From CAZXBB01 sp964638815 (GTDB lineage Bacteria > Planctomycetota > Phycisphaerae > Phycisphaerales > SM1A02): a stretch of DNA of 8,732 nt. Made by a program: the position numbers and the translations under genes. The stretch's first letter is position 1, and the number at the start of each line of letters is the position of its first letter. The stretch is from positions 1 to 8,732 of the forward strand of contig CAZXBB010000226.1 in assembly GCA_964638815.1 (NCBI GenBank), in the 5' to 3' direction. The notes beneath the pieces were generated by a model, which worked only from the letters and a program-made list of their open reading frames with translations, was not told the origin of the DNA and did no database searches. This document shows, piece after piece, positions 1-3,461 of the stretch.

Positions 1-312
1 CACAGCCCGGTGTGGGTGCGATACGAAGATGCGCCACCCGTTCCGCGACCTGGGTTTGATGTTCACGGATTCGCTAGCGACGCGTCGTGGCGATTGAGCG
101 GCACGGTGTTGTCGGTGTCCTGTCGGGCGGATGTGGACGGCAACAGCACCGTGGATCTCCAGGATTTGGTGTCCGTCCTCTCGGCTTGGGGAGCCACTGA
201 ACCATGTCCGCCATTCCTCCCGCAAGACGTCGATAGAGACTGCCAAGTCGGGTTTGGTGACCTACTCGGCGTATTGTCGGCATGGGGCCCGTGCCTCGAT
301 TCAGCGGGCTAG
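1..312 (+). CDS. C-terminal part of a dockerin-like (GC-type) secreted protein, 5' truncated
   Basis: The frame is open from the first base of the window and stops with TAG at 310-312, so this is the tail of a longer gene; the GTG at 10 is only an internal codon. The tail has two calcium-loop repeats: DVDGNSTVDLQD (nt 130-165), followed by LVSVLSAWG, and DVDRDCQVGFGD (nt 226-261), followed by LLGVLSAWGPC. Paired loops of the D-x-D-G-N/D type at the very C-terminus, each ending in VLSAWG, are typical of the dockerin-like module on exported Phycisphaerae/Planctomycetes proteins; its role there is thought to be anchoring or complex assembly outside the cytoplasm. The second loop has Gly where Asp is usual at loop position 9, so it may bind calcium less well. 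Codon use is visibly less GC-rich than in the glycosyltransferase genes. The catalytic or structural domain lies upstream and cannot be named. Confidence 0.82.
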   Translation, partial: HSPVWVRYEDAPPVPRPGFDVHGFASDASWRLSGTVLSVSCRADVDGNSTVDLQDLVSVLSAWGATEPCPPFLPQDVDRDCQVGFGDLLGVLSAWGPCLDSAG

Positions 313-334
313 CACGCGGAATCCGCATCAGTGA

Positions 335-349
335 GCTGCAGGATGCAGC
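335..349. repeat. GGA-triloop palindrome 1
   Basis: GCTGCA-GGA-TGCAGC: a perfect 6-bp stem with loop GGA, core CAGGATG on the + strand. It sits 23 bases after the stop codon of the dockerin-like gene, inside repeat module A. Confidence 0.7.
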
Positions 350-397
350 GTCGCCGCGCGTGGCGGGCAAAGGTGTGGACAGCGCGTCACGCGCGAA

Positions 398-420
398 GGG
401 GGCTGCACGACGCAGCCCCC
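398..420 (+). terminator. Strong hairpin downstream of the dockerin-like gene (terminator-like, no T tract)
   Basis: GGGGGCTGC (398-406) pairs perfectly with GCAGCCCCC (412-420) around the loop ACGAC, a 9-bp GC-rich stem. It is followed directly by the palindrome CGAACGTTCG (421-430). It could end or stabilise the transcript of the dockerin-like gene 86 bases upstream. There is no T run on either strand, so it is not a classical intrinsic terminator. Confidence 0.4.
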
Positions 421-525
421 CGAACGTTCGAGAGATCCCCGCACCACGTGTTACACCCCCATCGCGCGACGGCCCCAAACGTCGCAAACCAAGGCGGCAT
501 GGACGCCGGTCGCCGCGCGACTCCT

Positions 526-544
526 GCAGACCCGGAGGGTCTGC
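526..544. repeat. GGA-triloop palindrome 2
   Basis: GCAGACCC-GGA-GGGTCTGC: a perfect 8-bp stem with loop GGA, lying between the two composite repeats. The stem sequence is unrelated to palindrome 1, so the shared feature is the loop and not common sequence. Confidence 0.7.
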
Positions 545-583
545 GAAAACCAGCCCGACCCACGCCCGGACTTCCCACGCGCA

Positions 584-600
584 GGCGGCAGGATGCCGCC
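584..600. repeat. GGA-triloop palindrome 3
   Basis: GGCGGCA-GGA-TGCCGCC: a perfect 7-bp stem with loop GGA, core CAGGATG as in palindrome 1. It lies 29 bases before repeat copy 2. Confidence 0.72.
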
Positions 601-629
601 GTCGCATTGGCATGTCGGGACTTCAAAGT

Positions 630-807
630 GTGAGCTGCAGGAGGCCGCGTCGCCGCGCGTGACGGGCAAAGGTGTGAACACTACGTCACGCCAACGACGC
701 CGACCCTCCCCCTGCCCCCTCCCTGGAAGGGAGGGGGTCCTGAACGACGCAGCCCCCCGGACGTTCGAACGACCCGCGCACCACGTGTTACGCCCCGATT
801 GCGCACC
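630..807. repeat. Composite intergenic repeat, copy 2, with an extra hairpin between modules
   Basis: Module A (630-691) and module B (746-807) match copy 1 in the same order and orientation. Here they are separated by 54 bases instead of 16. The surplus is a C-rich/G-rich segment holding the perfect hairpin at 715-737, so copy 2 looks like copy 1 with a second small element inserted. The GGA hairpin present in copy-1 module A (335-349) is broken here by two stem mismatches. Confidence 0.78.
715..737. repeat. GGA-triloop palindrome 4, 10-bp stem
   Basis: Arms CCCCCTCCCT (715-724) and AGGGAGGGGG (728-737) pair perfectly around GGA (725-727). This is the extra segment separating modules A and B of repeat copy 2. 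On the minus strand it lies 170 bases beyond the mcsB stop and could contribute to 3'-end formation, but no T tract follows. Confidence 0.72.
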
Positions 808-903
808 CCCCCGACCCTCCGTCACACCGCATCGCGCACCCCCCCCGAACGTCCGTCAGACTCCCATCGCGCACCCCGCCCCGGAACGTCCGTCACACCC
901 CTG
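801..903. repeat. Imperfect tandem array, three units of about 33-35 bp
   Basis: Units start with GCGCACC at 801, 834 and 869. Each continues with a C run and a CCGACCCTCCGTCAC or CCGAACGTCCGTCAG type segment. The second unit has an 8-C run (839-846), the first a 7-C run. The units resemble a shortened form of repeat module B, which precedes them directly. The array ends just before the mcsB stop codon (907-909). Read on the mcsB sense strand it is G-rich. Confidence 0.7.
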
Positions 904-906
904 CCC

Positions 907-1947
907 CTAACTCAGCGCCTGCCGCACAACCGTCGCCCGCGCCTCGCGCAGCTCGTCCGGATTAAGATCGCGCTTTGCGTGCAGACGCAGATGCGCGGGC
1001 TGGACGAGCAGGAACAGGCGGTTCACCACGCTGACGTCGATCTCCTCCATGCGCCCGAGATGCGCCGCGAGACGGAGGCGGCTGAGGAGCTTCATGGCCT
1101 CTTCCGCGCCGAGCAGGCGCGCTGAACGCAGGATGCCGAGGGCGCGCTGGGTGCGATCGTCCAGCAGCGTCCGGTTGCGATCGACCAGCATGCGCCGGGC
1201 GTGATGCTCGTACTCGATGATGCGGGGGATGATCTTCGCGTCGAGCTCGGCCAGGAGTTCGGCCTCGTCGAGGCCCAGCGTGACCTGGTTGCTGATCTGG
1301 TAGAAGTCGCCGGCGGACTCGGAGCCCTCGCCGTAGTAGCCGCGGACCGCGAGGTGCAGATCCTTCGCCGAGCGGCGCACCCGCTCGATCTCGTTCGTGA
1401 TCTTGAGGGCCGGCAGGTGCATCATCACCGAGAATCGGATGCCGGTCCCGACGTTGGTCGGGCACGCCGTGAGGTACCCCCAGCGCTTGCTGAACGCGTA
1501 ATCGACGCGCGCCTCCACCGCGTCGTCCACCGCGTTGATGCGGTCGTGAACGTCCGCGAGACGCAGCCCCGAGGCCAGGTACTGCATCCGCAGGTGGTCC
1601 TCCTCGTTGACCATGATGCTGAGCGACTCGTCGGCGGAGATGGCGACGGCCCGCTCGATCTCGGCGTCGGCGAGGTTCTTGGAGATCAGGTGACGCTCGA
1701 CGAGCAGGCGGCGGTCGTGCTCGGTCGCGCGGGAGAGATCGACCCACATCATCTCGGGCGCGAGATCGCTCGAGAGCAGCACCTGCTCCGCCACGCGAAG
1801 GACCTCGTGCCGCTGCACGGCCGAGGCCCTGTTCGTGAACGGGAAGCCGGCGATGTTGCGGGCCAGCCGCGCGCGGCAGCTCATGACGACGTCGGCGTGC
1901 GGCCCGTCACTGCTGATCCACGGACCTTGGAGAGGGTTGATGTTCAT
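907..1947 (-). CDS. mcsB: McsB protein-arginine kinase (ATP:guanido phosphotransferase fold)
   Basis: 346 residues, close to the usual 350-360. McsB phosphorylates arginine side chains of damaged or misfolded proteins in the cytoplasm; in Firmicutes this tags them for ClpC-ClpP. Visible motifs: SCRARLARN (23-31, nucleotide-binding arginines), VNEEDH (113-118), ACPTNVGTG (161-169) with the conserved Cys162, and YGEGSE (205-210) followed by QISNQ (217-221), in the order found in B. subtilis McsB. C-terminal residues 332-338 read ELREARA where Firmicutes McsB has the phospho-arginine-binding RDxxRA; only the final RA is kept. The ATG at 1947 puts the first motif at the expected distance. mcsA ends 31 bases upstream, so the two are probably cotranscribed. 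No Shine-Dalgarno is visible; a small palindrome, GGCGGACCGCC (1948-1958), abuts the start. Active-site motifs look intact, so an active kinase is expected. Confidence 0.95.
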   Translation of the reverse strand: MNINPLQGPWISSDGPHADVVMSCRARLARNIAGFPFTNRASAVQRHEVLRVAEQVLLSSDLAPEMMWVDLSRATEHDRRLLVERHLISKNLADAEIERAVAISADESLSIMVNEEDHLRMQYLASGLRLADVHDRINAVDDAVEARVDYAFSKRWGYLTACPTNVGTGIRFSVMMHLPALKITNEIERVRRSAKDLHLAVRGYYGEGSESAGDFYQISNQVTLGLDEAELLAELDAKIIPRIIEYEHHARRMLVDRNRTLLDDRTQRALGILRSARLLGAEEAMKLLSRLRLAAHLGRMEEIDVSVVNRLFLLVQPAHLRLHAKRDLNPDELREARATVVRQALS

Positions 1948-1978
1948 GGCGGACCGCCGCGCGTCGCGTCGGCGGGCA

Positions 1979-2512
1979 TCAGGGCGTCTTGTGGCCGGCG
2001 CCGGGGCGCCTGGCCCGCGACTTCTTCGGGTCCGGCTCGAGCTCGCGCAGGCGGTCCCTCAGCTCCGCGGCGCGCTCGTACTGCTCCGCGGCGACCGCGT
2101 CCTCGAGCTCGCGGAAGAGCCGCTGGATGTGGAGCGTGCGATCGATCGAGGCTCCGCCTCGCTTCGGGCACTTGCCCGCGTGGCTCACGCCGCCGTTCTG
2201 CGCGCGCTCGATCATGGGGCCGAGCTGCTCCTCGAACGCCTCGTAGCAGTCGGGGCATCCGAGCAGGCCCGTCTGCTTGAACGCCATGAAGCTCGCCCGG
2301 CAGGTGCGGCACGTCCGGCGCCCTGCGCTGCCCGACCGGGCGGCCTTGCCGACGACGAAGCTGGTCAAAAGCTGGTTGAGCGGTTGCTGTCCCGGAAGGG
2401 CGATCCCCGCGGCCGTCGCGTGCTCCTCGCAGAGGTGCACTTCCTTCTTGGCGCCGTTTCTCACGGTCACCTCGTGCACCACCGCCGGCCTCTCGCACAG
2501 GTCGCATTTCAT
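1979..2512 (-). CDS. mcsA: McsA, zinc-finger/UVR activator of McsB
   Basis: 177 residues, usual size. McsA binds and activates the McsB arginine kinase and acts as an adaptor. Metal-binding pairs: C3-x2-C6 and C28-x2-H31 in the N-terminal finger, C68-x2-C71 and C86-x2-C89 in the second. The linker motif HAGKCPKR (111-118) matches the HxGKxPKR block of McsA proteins, here with an additional Cys. Residues about 127-160 form a UVR motif (ELEDAVAAEQYERAAELRDR region), the coiled helical hairpin also found in UvrB and ClpC. The tail is basic and disordered. The ATG at 2512 is well placed, because the first zinc ligand is residue 3. A TAGGAT hexamer lies 9 bases before it, which suggests its own promoter and an almost leaderless message. 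mcsB follows after 31 bases; the YceH gene ends 97 bases upstream. No CtsR or CIRCE operator is visible. Confidence 0.93.
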   Translation of the reverse strand: MKCDLCERPAVVHEVTVRNGAKKEVHLCEEHATAAGIALPGQQPLNQLLTSFVVGKAARSGSAGRRTCRTCRASFMAFKQTGLLGCPDCYEAFEEQLGPMIERAQNGGVSHAGKCPKRGGASIDRTLHIQRLFRELEDAVAAEQYERAAELRDRLRELEPDPKKSRARRPGAGHKTP

Positions 2513-2521
2513 CTGCGATCG

Positions 2522-2527
2522 ATCCTA
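2522..2527 (-). promoter_or_regulatory. Putative -10 element for mcsA-mcsB
   Basis: Read on the minus strand, TAGGAT (2527 to 2522) fits TANNNT and is followed by 9 bases and the mcsA ATG. It would place the transcription start within a few bases of the start codon. It overlaps the palindrome GATCGATC (2517-2524), which could be an operator. No convincing -35 hexamer at 16-18 bp was found. Confidence 0.45.
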
Positions 2528-2609
2528 GCCGCTCGCCGGGCGGGAAACCAGAGCAAAGCCATTCGGCCGCGGACGCGCGGGCATGGGTGGCGGCAGGGCC
2601 CGTCTTCCC

Positions 2610-3278
2610 TCAATCGCCCGGCACGCCCGTCTCCTCAGAACTCACGCCCAGGCTCTCCGCGAGGTGCGCGACCTGTCGCTCGAGACGCTCGACCCGGGCG
2701 AGGAGGTCCGCCGCCGCCGCGGCGCTCACGACCGGCGTCCGGGCGGCCTCCGGCGTGTCCACGGGCGCGGCGTCGAGCGGATGGAGATCCGGGCAAAGGA
2801 GCTGCGCGTACCGGGGTGCGCGGCTGCCCGGCGCGGGAGCGCACTTCCGGACGTACGGCTCCTCGCGCTCCATCAGGTGCGCGAGGATCGCGCTGACCAC
2901 CTCGATCGACTCGATCGGGTGCATGCGCGTCGCGCGACCGCGCAGCTCTCCGACGGTCTGTGGCCCCCGCAGGAGAAGCTCGGCCAGGATCACGAGCTCG
3001 CTGGTGTCGACGCCGAGCCCTTCGCGCGCGATGTGCCGGTGCTTCTGGACGCGACTCCCGGTCATCATGACCTCGCGCGCGAGCCCCCTCGAGCGCAGTC
3101 CGTCGAGCGCGTGCAGCGCGTCGTCCTCCGACAGATTCACGACGGGGCTGCGGTTGTTCTTCTGGTTCGCGCCCGTGGTGACGGCGTTCAGCGTGAGCGG
3201 ATACTGACCCGGCGTGGTCTGGGCCTTCTCGATCAGGACGCCGAGGACGCGGCATTCGTCGGGAGTGAGCTGGATCAT
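2610..3278 (-). CDS. yceH: YceH / DUF480 family protein, two winged-helix domains
   Basis: 222 residues, like E. coli YceH (about 215). The family has tandem winged-helix domains and no established biochemical role, so regulation or DNA binding is only inferred. N-terminal block: LTPDECRVLGVLIEKAQTTP (4-23), YPLTLNAVTTGANQKNNRSP (26-45) and MMTGSRVQKHRH (71-82), the strongest family signature. The second domain starts near 92 (TSELVILAELLLRGPQTVGELRGR) and includes RMHPIESIEVV. Residues about 184-212 form a predicted C-terminal coiled coil (LLARVERLERQVAHLAESLG). The ATG at 3278 starts directly on the conserved block; the reading frame stays open far upstream, but only as the antisense of the next gene. 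It is followed 97 bases later by mcsA on the same strand. TATAGACT lies just before the start and there is no Shine-Dalgarno, so the message may be leaderless. Confidence 0.92.
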   Translation of the reverse strand: MIQLTPDECRVLGVLIEKAQTTPGQYPLTLNAVTTGANQKNNRSPVVNLSEDDALHALDGLRSRGLAREVMMTGSRVQKHRHIAREGLGVDTSELVILAELLLRGPQTVGELRGRATRMHPIESIEVVSAILAHLMEREEPYVRKCAPAPGSRAPRYAQLLCPDLHPLDAAPVDTPEAARTPVVSAAAAADLLARVERLERQVAHLAESLGVSSEETGVPGD

Positions 3279-3286
3279 GGTGCGTG

Positions 3287-3294
3287 AGTCTATA
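3287..3294 (-). promoter_or_regulatory. Putative -10 element for yceH
   Basis: The minus strand reads TATAGACT (3294 to 3287), containing TAGACT (a TANNNT hexamer) 8 bases before the ATG at 3278. It is the only AT-rich spot in the divergent region. On the + strand the same bases give TATAAC (3291-3296), so it might serve both directions. No matching -35 was seen. Confidence 0.45.
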
Positions 3295-3334
3295 ACCGGG
3301 GCGCCGATTGGGCCGCGCGAGGCCGACCGGCCGA

Positions 3335-3357
3335 TAGGCTCAGAGGGCCCCGGAGGG
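3335..3357 (+). promoter_or_regulatory. Putative -10 (TAGGCT) and strong Shine-Dalgarno (GGAGGG) for the first glycosyltransferase
   Basis: TAGGCT at 3335-3340 fits TANNNT. GGAGGG at 3352-3357 is the best ribosome-binding site in the window. Eight bases after it comes ATC (3366), in frame with the glycosyltransferase; there is no ATG, GTG, TTG or CTG in that frame between it and GTG 3462. The site therefore argues for translation starting near 3366. Confidence 0.45.
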
Positions 3358-3404
3358 ACACCGCCATCGCCCGCCACGCCAACGTCTCCTCCGGCCCCGC
3401 GCCC

Positions 3405-3422
3405 GGCCCCGGCCCCGGCCCC
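3405..3422 (+). repeat. GGCCCC hexanucleotide repeat, three exact units
   Basis: GGCCCC occurs three times in a row at 3405-3422, with related GGCCCC/GCCCGG bases just upstream. The minus strand has four G runs separated by 2-3 bases, so it could form a G-quadruplex in the yceH/glycosyltransferase divergent region. If translation starts near 3366, the segment encodes a Gly-Pro-rich linker. Confidence 0.75.
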
Positions 3423-3461
3423 GCCGCGTCCGGCGTCCCCGTCGTCATCGATCTCGACGCG

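Larger units (their letters stand above)
331..470. repeat. Composite intergenic repeat, copy 1 (modules A and B)
   Basis: Module A (331-392) aligns without gaps to 630-691, with about 55 of 62 bases identical by eye. Module B (409-470) aligns to 746-807 and begins GACGCAGCCCCCC in both copies, with a shared GCACCACGTGTTAC core. In this copy A and B are separated by only 16 bases, and the A-B junction supplies the left arm of the hairpin at 398-420. Confidence 0.8.
313..906. other. Gene-free convergent intergenic region packed with repeats and hairpins
   Basis: This 594-base gap lies between the 3' ends of the dockerin-like gene (+) and mcsB (-). Short frames cross it on both strands, but none shows a recognisable domain, ribosome-binding site or stable codon pattern; the peptides they give are translations of the repeats. 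It contains two copies of a composite repeat (331-470 and 630-807), four GGA-triloop hairpins (335-349, 526-544, 584-600, 715-737), a 9-bp-stem hairpin (398-420) and a tandem array (801-903). No tRNA, rRNA or transposase remnant is visible. No obvious promoter was seen, so any RNA from here would be the 3' UTR of one of the flanking genes. Confidence 0.75.

Noticed and set aside
10..312. A complete 100-residue gene starting at GTG 10
   Set aside because: The frame is open to the window edge and the recognisable module is a C-terminal tail of large exported proteins, so the gene is truncated by the window.
801..903. Possible CRISPR-like array
   Set aside because: Units are directly tandem and imperfect, without unique spacers of constant length, and no cas genes are present.
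282..910. Several 80-180 residue frames in the convergent intergenic region
   Set aside because: They translate the duplicated repeat (ASPRVxGKGV, TRGDAASCSS) on either strand, which reflects repeated DNA and not protein conservation.
1201..2280. 359-residue + strand frame antisense to mcsB and mcsA
   Set aside because: It mirrors conserved mcsB and mcsA codons, has no recognisable domain and no ribosome-binding site.
2513..2609. CtsR or CIRCE heat-shock operator before mcsA
   Set aside because: No GGTCAAA direct repeat and no TTAGCACTC-type inverted repeat could be found on either strand.
1835..2896. 353-residue + strand frame across mcsA and the end of yceH
   Set aside because: Antisense shadow of two conserved genes; the composition is Arg/Ala/Pro-rich throughout.
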